A stretch of 11,459 nucleotides of DNA, taken from an uncultured Gemmatimonadota bacterium (lineage in GTDB: Bacteria > Gemmatimonadota > Gemmatimonadetes > Gemmatimonadales > Gemmatimonadaceae). Positions 1 through 6,579 of this stretch are shown piece after piece. Location of the stretch: positions 1-11,459 of the forward strand of contig CAMLHT010000112.1 of NCBI GenBank assembly GCA_946479895.1, written 5' to 3'. The notes under the pieces are model-generated. The model was not told the origin of the DNA. It saw only the letters and a program-made list of their open reading frames with translations, and made no database searches. A program made the translations under genes and the position numbers. The first letter of the stretch is position 1. The number at the start of each line of letters is the position of its first letter.

Positions 1-994
1 CGACCTTCACCTTGACCCCGTCCGCGTCGTGCGCCGCCACGGTGCGGCTGTTTGCCGACTGAAGCACCAGTGCCGGATTGTCCGGCGTCGGAGACCGGAG
101 CGCGAACGTCGACAGCGCCAGCAGCGCGGCGACGCCGCCGACGCCGATCCCGGCGATCATCGGACGACGGTTCCCGCGGCCGATCGCATGGATGGCCGCG
201 CGAAGCTCGGTGGCGCTCTGGTAGCGCGCGCCGGGCTCCGTGGAGAGTGCGCGCGACAGGACCGTCGCCAGCTTGCGAAGCTCCGTCACCCCGGCGCGGG
301 GATGGCGCGAGCGGAGCGAGGCCGTGATCGTTGCGGCGGAGAGACCGGCGCTGCCGGGAACTCCTGCGGCCATTTCATGAATGACCACCGCGGCCGCGAA
401 GAGGTCGCGCTGCTCGGTGCGCGGGTGCTCGGGCGCGACGTAGATGCGCGTCGAGTCCAGCGTGCTCCCGGTGACCTGATCGCCATGATCCGCCGGATGC
501 TCCGCCTCGGCGATGGCGGCGATGCCGAAGTCGGCGAGGATCGCGTGCCCCTCGGACAGCAGGATGTTGCCGGGCTTGATGTCGCGATGGATGACGCCGC
601 GCGCATGCGCGAAGGCGACCGCGTTCAGCAGCTGCTCGCCGATCCGCACGCTTTCCGTGACCGTCATCGGCTCTCCACTCGCCAGTCGCGCGCGGAGGCT
701 CTCGCCGCGGATGAACGGCGTGATGTAGTACCGCAGGTCCTCGTTGCCGCCGGCGGTGATGATCGGGAGGATGTGCGGGTGCTGGAGCCGGGCGGTGACC
801 TCCACTTCGCGCGTGAAGCGCTGGAGTGAGGAGCTCGAGACCAGGTCGGGCGGGAGGACCTTCACCACCACGTCCCGCCCCAGCGCCGGCTCGCGGGCGA
901 GGAAGACCCGGCTCATGCCGGCTCCGGGAAGCTCGCGACCGACCTCGAACGCGGGGCCGACCACGGCCTGCAGAACTGCGTGCAACGACGACAT
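1..994 (-). CDS. Ser/Thr protein kinase, membrane-anchored (3' end outside window)
   Basis: Hanks-type protein kinase: phosphorylates Ser/Thr on protein substrates; the kinase domain should be cytoplasmic. The window holds 331 codons from the ATG at 994, open to the left edge. An in-frame TAG lies two codons before this ATG, which fixes the start region; no good ribosome binding site is seen. Visible: catalytic Lys45 (VVKVL), QHPHILP at 71-77, catalytic loop HRDIKPGN 136-143 (Asp138, Asn143), DFGIA 155-159, APE 187-189, Asp197 of subdomain IX, then one membrane segment about 279-298 and the beginning of an outer domain. Odd points: the glycine loop reads LPGAGMSRV (22-30), so the usual GxGxxG glycines are Pro, Ala and Ser; the stretch from APE to Asp197 is short; the Gly normally following in subdomain IX is Ala. 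The catalytic residues are intact, so it may still be active. It is divergent from the LuxR-type gene, sharing the 995-1159 region. Confidence 0.9.
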   Translation of the reverse strand, partial: MSSLHAVLQAVVGPAFEVGRELPGAGMSRVFLAREPALGRDVVVKVLPPDLVSSSSLQRFTREVEVTARLQHPHILPIITAGGNEDLRYYITPFIRGESLRARLASGEPMTVTESVRIGEQLLNAVAFAHARGVIHRDIKPGNILLSEGHAILADFGIAAIAEAEHPADHGDQVTGSTLDSTRIYVAPEHPRTEQRDLFAAAVVIHEMAAGVPGSAGLSAATITASLRSRHPRAGVTELRKLATVLSRALSTEPGARYQSATELRAAIHAIGRGNRRPMIAGIGVGGVAALLALSTFALRSPTPDNPALVLQSANSRTVAAHDADGVKVKV

Positions 995-1068
995 GGACTT
1001 CTACTTCTGGGGGCAGCCGAAAAGCGACCCGGAATGGTATCGGCCGGACCGCCAATTCTCCAGCACGT

Positions 1069-1123
1069 CTAACGCCCAGCTAACGGCTGCCTGACGGCAT
1101 CCTCACGGCCACCTGACGCCCCG
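1069..1123. repeat. Five direct repeats at exact 11-bp spacing (candidate regulator array)
   Basis: Five tandem 11-mers start at 1069, 1080, 1091, 1102 and 1113: CTAACGCCCAG, CTAACGGCTGC, CTGACGGCATC, CTCACGGCCAC, CTGACGCCCCG. The shared core is CTNACG followed by G or C; positions just outside (1058, 1124) do not match. An 11-bp period is about one helical turn and is the known spacing of half-sites for OmpR/PhoB-type winged-helix regulators and for SARP activators. The last core ends 9 bp upstream of the CATAGT candidate -10, so the array would cover the -35 region of the promoter for the leader ORF and LuxR-type gene. It also lies 75 bp upstream of the divergent kinase start. The repeats are seen directly; the binding role is inferred. 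Confidence 0.75.
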
Positions 1124-1127
1124 GGTG

Positions 1128-1133
1128 CATAGT
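1128..1133 (+). promoter_or_regulatory. Candidate -10 element before leader ORF / luxR-type gene
   Basis: CATAGT matches TATAAT at four of six positions and lies 27 bp before the ATG at 1160. No -35 hexamer is evident at the usual distance; that region is occupied by the 11-bp repeats, as expected for an activator-dependent promoter. Assigned by position and partial match only. Confidence 0.3.
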
Positions 1134-1159
1134 CCTCCCCGACGCCAGCCGGACGGGAT

Positions 1160-1225
1160 ATGAACACGACGACTTGTGAGCTGTGGACTTTCGCAGGGCT
1201 GGTCCAGCACGAGCACAGGCCATGA
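1160..1225 (+). CDS. Possible 21-aa leader peptide overlapping the LuxR-type gene
   Basis: A 21-codon ORF (begins MNTTTCELW, ends QHEHRP) runs from ATG 1160 to TGA 1223-1225. The purine-rich GGACGGGA at 1151-1158 gives a plausible but crowded ribosome binding site. Its stop overlaps the ATG at 1222 of the next gene as ATGA, the classic arrangement for translational coupling, and the downstream ATG has only a weak Shine-Dalgarno of its own. No homologous family is recognised, and a 21-codon ORF can arise by chance. It may be a coupling leader rather than a functional peptide. Confidence 0.35.
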   Translation: MNTTTCELWTFAGLVQHEHRP

Positions 1226-1836
1226 TTCACGTCTCGGACGCCCTGTTCATGACCTCCCGCCGCGCTTCCGCGCGCATTCACGCGGTTCCGGCCCCGAAGA
1301 GCTCGATCGTCCGCTTCGTCGATGCCATCGAGGGCGCGGTCGCGCTCGTGAGCCGCGACGGACGCATCGCGTCGATGAACGGCCCCGCCCGCGACTTCTT
1401 CATCGGGAAGGCGGGACACCATCTGCGCGAGGGGATCGAGTCCATCGCGCGGAACGTGATGGCCGACCGCCGGAAGCACTCCGAGGGCCATCCGAATCGC
1501 TCCCATGCGATTGAATCGGGCCACCATCGCGTCGTCATCACGATAGTGGTCGCCGGAACGGACCTCGCCACGCAGGATGTCGGCGCGCTGGTGATCCTCC
1601 GCCGTGAGGCGCTCGGGCCGCATGCGCCCGCCGTCACCGAGCACGCGCTGTCCCGCCGGTTCGGCCTGACCGGCCAGGAAGCCCGCGTGGCCGTCATGCT
1701 CGCCGACCAGCGCACCAATCGCGAAATCGCCGACCGGCTCGGCGTCAGCGTGCACACGGCGCGTCACCATACCGAGCGCGTCCTGGCGAAGCTCCACATC
1801 CATTCGCGGTACGACGTGAAGCGCGTGATCGCCTGA
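1222..1836 (+). CDS. LuxR-type HTH transcriptional regulator with PAS-like N-terminal domain
   Basis: DNA-binding regulator of 204 aa from ATG 1222. The C-terminal quarter is a LuxR/GerE-type helix-turn-helix: LTGQEARVAVMLA, then TNREIADRLGVSVHTARHH as the HTH core, then TERVLAKLHIHSRYDV (about residues 149-200). The N-terminal part (about 28-125, with AIEGAVALVSRDGRIASMN) looks like a degenerate PAS sensor fold. There is no receiver domain, so it is not a classical response regulator; the input signal is unknown. A longer reading from GTG 1183 adds 13 residues of low-complexity sequence; I prefer ATG 1222 because it overlaps the leader ORF stop as ATGA. It is divergent from the kinase with the 11-bp repeat array between them. 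A LuxR HTH dimer normally binds inverted, not 11-bp direct, repeats, so autoregulation through that array is not obvious. A terminator follows at 1861. Confidence 0.85.
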   Translation: MIHVSDALFMTSRRASARIHAVPAPKSSIVRFVDAIEGAVALVSRDGRIASMNGPARDFFIGKAGHHLREGIESIARNVMADRRKHSEGHPNRSHAIESGHHRVVITIVVAGTDLATQDVGALVILRREALGPHAPAVTEHALSRRFGLTGQEARVAVMLADQRTNREIADRLGVSVHTARHHTERVLAKLHIHSRYDVKRVIA

Positions 1837-1860
1837 CCGTCCGCGCGGGCTGAAACGGAA

Positions 1861-1893
1861 AACGGGCGCCGGCTCCAGGAGCCGACGCCCGTT
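1861..1893. terminator. Bidirectional intrinsic terminator between convergent genes
   Basis: A hairpin with an 8-bp outer stem (AACGGGCG 1861-1868 with CGCCCGTT 1886-1893), one mismatch, then a 6-bp inner stem (CGGCTC 1870-1875 with GAGCCG 1879-1884) and a 3-nt loop. It lies 24 bp after the LuxR-type stop and 15 bp after the nuclease stop on the other strand. Read on the minus strand it is followed by TTTTCCGTTT, the better U-tract; on the plus strand by TTCTGTATT. It probably ends both transcripts. Confidence 0.8.
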
Positions 1894-1908
1894 CTGTATT
1901 CCGGAGTC

Positions 1909-4900
1909 CTACTCGATCGCGGCGATGATCCGCTGGGCGTAGGCGATCAGGCTCGCCGCCGCCGGATCGGCGAGCCGGCCCGACGTCCGAAGCGCCTCGA
2001 CCTTGTTGATGAAGGCGCCGAGCTGCCCGGTGGCCGCCTGCGCGTTGCCCGACTGCACGGACTTGAGGGCGTTCCTGAGTGAGGCATCGAGCGCGGCTTC
2101 CTCTCCGCGCGTCAGCGTCCCCGCCGCGGCGAGGGCGGCGACCCTGTCCGACAGCACCCCGATCGCCTGGGCGGCCGACGCCACGGTCACTGTCGCGGTG
2201 CGCGAGGTAGACGCGCCGTCGTCATCCGTCACCGTGACGGTCACGGTGTAGGTGCCCGCGGTCTCGTATGCGTGCGCGAGGGAGAAGCTGCCGGAGCCGA
2301 GAGCCAGCGGAAGCGTGCCCGAGCCGTCGCCGTAGCTCACCGTTCCGGTGAAGGTGTCGGCGCCCGGGTCGCTGAAGGTTCCCGCGCCCTCGTAGGTCTC
2401 GCCGCGCATGATGCTCGCGCCGGCGAACGCCGGGACAGTCGGCGCGACGTTGTCGATGGTGATGGTCTTCGTGACCTCCGACGTCGCGCCGTACCGGTCG
2501 GTCACCTTCAGCGTGGCCGTGTACGACCCGTTGTCGGTGAAGATCACCGTCGGCGACGCCGCCTCCGAGGTGACGCCGTTGTCGAACGTCCACTGGTACG
2601 TGAGCACGTCACCGGCGTCCGGGTCGGTCGAGCCGGACGCGTCGAACGTCGGGGCCGAGCCTTCCGTGCCCGTCGCCGGTCCGGCGATCACCGCCACCGG
2701 CGGGTGATCGTTGGCTTCGACGATGCGCTCGATGTTGTCCGGCAGCGCCGCGAAGAAGTCGTAGCCCGTGCGCGCCTCCACGTCGTCGATCGTCGTGACG
2801 AACGGCGAGTAGTTGCCGTTCTTCGCCGGCGCGGTCGCGAGGAGGTTCGGGATGCGGATCGCGTACACCGTGATGTCCGACGGCGAATGGACGTCCGCGA
2901 GGCCGGCGCCGTTGTTCACGACGATCGCGACCTTCCAGGTGTAGTCGGGGATGGCGACGCGTCCCTCGCCCTTCAGGGTCGTCGGGCTTGCCGCGTACTC
3001 GCCGCCGGCCACGACGTAGACCTGCTTGTGCTGCACCCGCGCCTGGTCGTTCAGGAAGTTCTCGAAGCCGAGCCAGGGGCCCTGATTGTTGTTCGCCGCC
3101 TGCGGCAGGATGTTGGTCATCAGGAACGTCGCCGCGTTCTCCGAGTGCGTGCTGGTGCGGCTCTCCGACTGGACCATGTGCCCGCGATCGTAGCCGCCGT
3201 TCACGTAGTCGTAGTCCACGATGCGCTGCGCCTCGGGCAGCGCGGCGTCGCCCGAGAAGCACTCGCAGCGCTCGGCGTCCCCGAACGTGGTGGCGTTGAT
3301 GTTCCAGCTCACCCAGTTCGGGCCGCCGCGCGCCGGATTGTACGAGGTGACGTAGCCGGGCTTGAAGAGCATCACGTTGTTGGACGGGTCGGCCCCGCTC
3401 GGGATGCCGAACTCCACGTGGCTGCGGTACTGCGCCTTCACCGCCTCGTACTCGATGACGGCGATCGTGTAGGTGTTGGTCGTCGAGCCGATCGTCGCGC
3501 GAATGACGGCCGTGCCGGTGGCGAGGGCCGTCGCGTACCCGCGCGAGTCGACCGATGCGATCGTCGGCGTGTCGCTCGACCAGGTGATCGTCGGGGTCGG
3601 CGAGACCGTGGTGCCGTTCGCGTCACGGAACGTGACGAAGGCCCGCCGCTGCCAGCCGATGACCAGCGTGTCGGGGCCGTTCGCGGAGATGCTGATCGAC
3701 GCCGTGCCCGTGGCCGACGCGCAGGCATTCACCTGCCCGAAGGTGGCCGTCTTGCGCTCCCACGTCCCGGCGGTGTTCAGCTGCAGCGATTGCGTCGAAA
3801 GGGTCGAGCTGCTCTCCTCGGCTTCGATGTCGATCGAGGTCATGCCCGCCGCCGGTCCGTTGGCGCCGGTGAAGGTGCCTTCATAGGACAGGAACTGGAC
3901 TACCGTCGTGCCGTTGACCAGCGCCAGGCCATCGGGCTCGGGAGTGGTGCCGCCGCCATTCTGCAGTCCGTTCGTCGGCAGCATGAACGAGATCGCGCCG
4001 CGGCCATTGCACGTCGCGGCAAAGGTGCCGGAGAGCGGGATCGTGTTGTAGACGGTGTCGGCCCCGCCGGTGTAGAGCGCGACGCTCCAGCCGTCCAGGC
4101 TCGCGCCGGCGGGTCCTTCGATTTCGAAGCCTTCGTTGACGTCGGTCCCGCTATTGTCGTAATGGATCTCGGAGACACGCGTCGGCGGGAGGTCGACCGT
4201 CGGGGGCGGTGCGAGCACTTTCACGACAGCCTCGGCGGAGAACGTGCCGGAGGTGGCCACCACCTTCGTCTCGCCGACGGCGAGCGCGGTCACGGCGCCG
4301 GTCGTCGGATTGACGCTGACCAATCCCGTGCCGGGCGTGGACCAGGTGATCGTCGCCGTCGGCACCGTCCTGCCCTGCGCGTCGACCCCCTTTGCGGCGA
4401 ACGTCACGCTGTTGCCGACGACGATGCTCGCCGGCGAGTCCGTGGTGATCACGACCCCCGCGAGCGGACCGAACTCGGGATCGACGGTGGTATTGCCGTC
4501 GTTGTCGTTGCACGCGCCGAAGGTGTTGGTCGTCGGGCTGACCGTCCAGCCGCCGGTCGGGGTCCGCTGAATGGAGCCGCTTGACAGATAAGTGGAAGTC
4601 CCGGGCTCGCTCACCGGGAGGTTCGTCGACGTCAGTCCGGCGGCGACGCCCGAAACCGCCGTCATGGAGCCTTCATAGGACAGGAATTCGACGACCGTGC
4701 CCGTGGCGTTCACCAGGGCGAATCCGTCGTTGGGTCCGTTCTGCAGCCCATCGACCGGATACGAGAAGACCAGCGTACCACGTCCCGAGCATTGATCAGG
4801 GAAGGTTCCGCCGATCGCGGGTCCCGCGGGGGTGGTGTAGGGCGCGGGGCCTCCGGAGGCGCCGCCGTTGTACCGGACCAGCTGCCAGCCGGTCAGGCTC

Positions 4901-5121
4901 GCGCCGGCGGGGCCGGATATCTCGATCTTCTCGTTCGCGTCAGTGCCCGCGTTGTCGTAATGGAACTCGCTGATCCGGATCACGGGACCCGCGGGGCCTG
5001 TCGCGAGGGCGGCCGTGGACCCGGCAACGGGCGCGAGCGGCGCGACGAGACGGTCCGAATTACACGCAACGAGGGCGAGCGCGAGCGCGGCGAGGCGGGC
5101 CGTGCGGGTCGTCGATTTCAT
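1909..5121 (-). CDS. Surface lipoprotein with NucA/Serratia-type nonspecific DNA/RNA endonuclease domain
   Basis: Metal-dependent nonspecific nuclease, predicted outer-membrane lipoprotein of 1070 aa. Domains: SPII signal with lipobox LVAC (Cys20, then Asn21); lamin-tail-like domain 1 about 46-204; Big_2 about 221-303; lamin-tail-like domain 2 about 314-467; Big_2 about 474-555; Endonuclease_NS about 562-805; two PKD domains about 812-985; FIMAH-like C-terminus about 988-1070 (GQLGAFINKVEAL). The nuclease motif is YDRGHM with catalytic His648 (DRGH 645-648). Asn679 and Glu687 in NNNQGPWLGFE match the spacing of the Mg-binding Asn119 and the Glu127 of Serratia nuclease (NQGAWARLE), so it looks active. 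The two lamin-tail units are clear internal duplicates (HYDNxGTDxNE, GPAGASLxGW). The start gives a clean signal peptide, but the leader is CCTCC-rich with no Shine-Dalgarno. It lies 125 bp after the nuiA-like gene and is likely its target. Probable roles: DNA scavenging, biofilm remodelling or competition (inference). Confidence 0.92.
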   Translation of the reverse strand: MKSTTRTARLAALALALVACNSDRLVAPLAPVAGSTAALATGPAGPVIRISEFHYDNAGTDANEKIEISGPAGASLTGWQLVRYNGGASGGPAPYTTPAGPAIGGTFPDQCSGRGTLVFSYPVDGLQNGPNDGFALVNATGTVVEFLSYEGSMTAVSGVAAGLTSTNLPVSEPGTSTYLSSGSIQRTPTGGWTVSPTTNTFGACNDNDGNTTVDPEFGPLAGVVITTDSPASIVVGNSVTFAAKGVDAQGRTVPTATITWSTPGTGLVSVNPTTGAVTALAVGETKVVATSGTFSAEAVVKVLAPPPTVDLPPTRVSEIHYDNSGTDVNEGFEIEGPAGASLDGWSVALYTGGADTVYNTIPLSGTFAATCNGRGAISFMLPTNGLQNGGGTTPEPDGLALVNGTTVVQFLSYEGTFTGANGPAAGMTSIDIEAEESSSTLSTQSLQLNTAGTWERKTATFGQVNACASATGTASISISANGPDTLVIGWQRRAFVTFRDANGTTVSPTPTITWSSDTPTIASVDSRGYATALATGTAVIRATIGSTTNTYTIAVIEYEAVKAQYRSHVEFGIPSGADPSNNVMLFKPGYVTSYNPARGGPNWVSWNINATTFGDAERCECFSGDAALPEAQRIVDYDYVNGGYDRGHMVQSESRTSTHSENAATFLMTNILPQAANNNQGPWLGFENFLNDQARVQHKQVYVVAGGEYAASPTTLKGEGRVAIPDYTWKVAIVVNNGAGLADVHSPSDITVYAIRIPNLLATAPAKNGNYSPFVTTIDDVEARTGYDFFAALPDNIERIVEANDHPPVAVIAGPATGTEGSAPTFDASGSTDPDAGDVLTYQWTFDNGVTSEAASPTVIFTDNGSYTATLKVTDRYGATSEVTKTITIDNVAPTVPAFAGASIMRGETYEGAGTFSDPGADTFTGTVSYGDGSGTLPLALGSGSFSLAHAYETAGTYTVTVTVTDDDGASTSRTATVTVASAAQAIGVLSDRVAALAAAGTLTRGEEAALDASLRNALKSVQSGNAQAATGQLGAFINKVEALRTSGRLADPAAASLIAYAQRIIAAIE

Positions 5122-5187
5122 GTCGGGAGGCGGAGGAGGAGGGACGGCGTGCAGCGGGCGCGACGGCGTCTGCGCCTTCGCTGGCGA

Positions 5188-5195
5188 AAAAACTA
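5188..5195 (-). promoter_or_regulatory. Weak candidate promoter element upstream of the nuclease gene
   Basis: Read on the minus strand the site is TAGTTTTT, 67 nt before the nuclease ATG, in the 125-nt gap after the inhibitor gene. It resembles the TAGCTTTT before nadA and, loosely, the Bacteroidetes -7 motif TAnnTTTG. No convincing -35 is seen. If real, the nuclease would have its own promoter in addition to read-through from the barrel/inhibitor genes. Confidence 0.2.
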
Positions 5196-5246
5196 AGAGG
5201 TGACGCAGCCAACCGAACCGGGCGCCGGCTGCCTGCTACCGAAAAG

Positions 5247-5678
5247 TCAGGTCTCGACCGCGTAGGTCCCGAGTCCGGCCAGCTCCCCCGTTACGGGATC
5301 GTTGCCGAGCGCGAGGATGCGGACCTCCACGGCACCGATGCGAAAGACCCGAACCGTCCCGAAAGTGGACTCCAGCACGCCGGCCAGGCTCTCGTATCGC
5401 GGGACCGCCTGCATCGCCCGGACGTCCATGGGATCCACACGTTCGATGTGTCGCGCGAGAAAGCGCGCGAAGGGCCACTCCGTCGCCCGTTCGCCCGGAC
5501 GTCCGACCAGCTCCGCGATCCGCGCCGGCGTCAACCCGGCGACCGGCTCGGCGGACCCCAGTCGCACGAACTCGAACGGCCGGTCGGATTCGGTGGAGAA
5601 CAGCAGGCCCTTCGTGGCCGCGAGCAGCCGGTCGCGCAGGGCGTCCGGCGCATCGCTGGAGTCGGCTCGATTGGTCAG
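5247..5678 (-). CDS. nuiA: NuiA-family nuclease inhibitor (probable CTG start)
   Basis: Protein inhibitor of NucA-type nonspecific nucleases, 143 aa if read from CTG 5678; Anabaena NuiA is about 135 aa. No signal peptide, so probably cytoplasmic. Family landmarks: GLLFSTESDRPFE (residues 24-36), where Glu30 lines up with the active-site-blocking Glu24 of NuiA (SESEYPFE); VFRIGAVEVRILALG near 111-125; and the exact C-terminal form GELAGLGTYAVET, matching GNLAGISTKVVET, whose final Thr reaches the nuclease metal site in the known NucA-NuiA complex. The start is odd: the frame has no ATG, GTG or TTG between the conserved N-terminal helix and codon 5924, deep inside the upstream barrel gene. CTG 5678 overlaps that gene's TGA as CTGA, suggesting coupled reinitiation. 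The ATG at 5924 would add about 82 arginine-rich residues that read as an out-of-frame shadow. The gene sits just upstream of a NucA-type nuclease on the same strand. Confidence 0.85.
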   Translation of the reverse strand: MTNRADSSDAPDALRDRLLAATKGLLFSTESDRPFEFVRLGSAEPVAGLTPARIAELVGRPGERATEWPFARFLARHIERVDPMDVRAMQAVPRYESLAGVLESTFGTVRVFRIGAVEVRILALGNDPVTGELAGLGTYAVET

Positions 5679-6442
5679 AAGATCCAGCCGAGTCTCATCT
5701 TGCAGACCTGTGTGTTCCCCGCGTCGGTCGCGCCGAACCCGACTCCCACGTTGAGGACCACGTTCTCCGACAGGTTGATGTCCGCGCCGGGGAAGAACTG
5801 GTGTACCTGCTGGGCCGAGGGCAGGGGATCGTTGATCACCCCCGTCGATCCGTAGTACTCCATGCTGAGATCGAGCTTCGGGTTCACGGTGTAACCGAGG
5901 CGAGCGCCGGGCTCGAAATCCCATCCCTCCGCCGCGCCAGGACCCCTGAGCGCCCTGCCGACCACCGGATTCAGGTCTAGCTGGACGGCGCCCCAGGCCT
6001 TCTCGATGATCGGGCGAACCTCGAGGGTGATGTCGGCTTCCTCATAGTGGTCGTCCTTCGGGAAGCCCGCCTCCATCGCCAGGCTGAGCTTCACCGGCAG
6101 AAGATCCTCCGGCAGCCGGAAGCGCGGACGCACGCGCCACCCGACGAGCTCACCCCCGACGCCGTCGCGGCTGGAGGTCACGAGATAGCCGGCCAGCTCG
6201 AACATCTCCGTGATGCCGCGCGTCAGCTCGAAGGTGAGGTGGTTCTGCCCTTCGGTCTTCGCCACCGGCCCCTCGGGCACGGTCGTGCCCTTCGCCACGC
6301 GGTTGAGGTGCATCTCCAGGTCCCATTTCCCCTTGGGGACCGTGACGTACTCGTAGATCTGGATCTCGAAGGGATCCTGGGCGCTGGCGGCCGTCCCCAG
6401 CGAGAGAGTCAGGGCGATCGCGAGAAGCGCGGGATGTCTCAT
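5675..6442 (-). CDS. Putative outer-membrane beta-barrel protein (function unknown)
   Basis: A 255-aa exported protein. I place the start at ATG 6442 because MRHPALLAIALTLSLGTAASA is a clean Sec signal peptide (cleavage after Ala21); the longer frame upstream is proline/arginine-rich and runs through the non-coding leader. The mature part has alternating strands rich in Gly/Asp and aromatics (KWDLEMHLNRVA, NHLTFELTRGI, VKLSLAMEAGFP, ARLGYTVNPKLDLSMEYYGS, VVLNVGVGFGAT) and ends in MRLGWIF; a terminal Phe is typical of BAM-assembled barrels. It resembles the MetA/porin-like barrels often annotated only as transporter or hypothetical; I do not recognise a specific family. It appears to be the first gene of an operon with the inhibitor (4-nt overlap) and the nuclease. 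A link to nuclease export or nucleotide uptake is possible but unsupported by sequence alone. Confidence 0.7.
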   Translation of the reverse strand: MRHPALLAIALTLSLGTAASAQDPFEIQIYEYVTVPKGKWDLEMHLNRVAKGTTVPEGPVAKTEGQNHLTFELTRGITEMFELAGYLVTSSRDGVGGELVGWRVRPRFRLPEDLLPVKLSLAMEAGFPKDDHYEEADITLEVRPIIEKAWGAVQLDLNPVVGRALRGPGAAEGWDFEPGARLGYTVNPKLDLSMEYYGSTGVINDPLPSAQQVHQFFPGADINLSENVVLNVGVGFGATDAGNTQVCKMRLGWIF

Positions 6443-6463
6443 GGACTCGGGGCTGGGGAAATC

Positions 6464-6509
6464 GGATCGATCTTCGTGTGGGGACGATCGATTCCGTTGC
6501 CTGTCTATA
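6464..6509 (-). promoter_or_regulatory. Candidate -10 plus 5'-leader stem-loop of the barrel operon
   Basis: On the minus strand TATAGA (6509-6504) is a plausible -10 with no clear -35. A few bases downstream, 6495-6464 can fold: GGAATCGATC pairs with GATCGATCC with one bulged A, around a 13-nt loop. If transcription starts near 6497 the stem would sit at the very 5' end of the mRNA, 21 nt before the ATG, like transcript-stabilising 5' hairpins. The same inverted repeat could instead be an operator. Between 6510 and 6579 I see nothing else. Confidence 0.3.
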
Positions 6510-6579
6510 CGGAGAGCCGGGGTCCGCTCGTTGGGACGGGCTCGGGCGGGCCTGGAGTCATTCGGTAGGAGAAAGGTCT

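Noticed and set aside
375..1055. Minus-strand 226-codon frame over the kinase
   Set aside because: Arg/Pro-rich; the kinase motifs are in another frame from ATG 994.
1069..1803. Minus-strand 244-codon frame opposite the LuxR-type gene
   Set aside because: No recognisable domain, antisense to a clear HTH regulator and running into the repeat array.
2272..4584. Long plus-strand open frame (770 codons) opposite the nuclease gene
   Set aside because: Arginine/valine-rich, no domain pattern, and fully antisense to a gene with clear domains; a GC-skew shadow.
5188..5232. Hairpin GCAGCC/GGCTGC with a T-run as terminator between inhibitor and nuclease genes
   Set aside because: The stem (5205-5210 with 5227-5232) relies on G-U pairs inside and the six-T run begins about 13 nt after it, so it is not a standard intrinsic terminator.
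5679..5924. ATG 5924 as start of the inhibitor gene
   Set aside because: Would overlap the barrel gene by 250 nt and add about 82 Arg/Pro-rich residues absent from the NuiA family; but it is the only standard start codon, so the issue is flagged as a finding.
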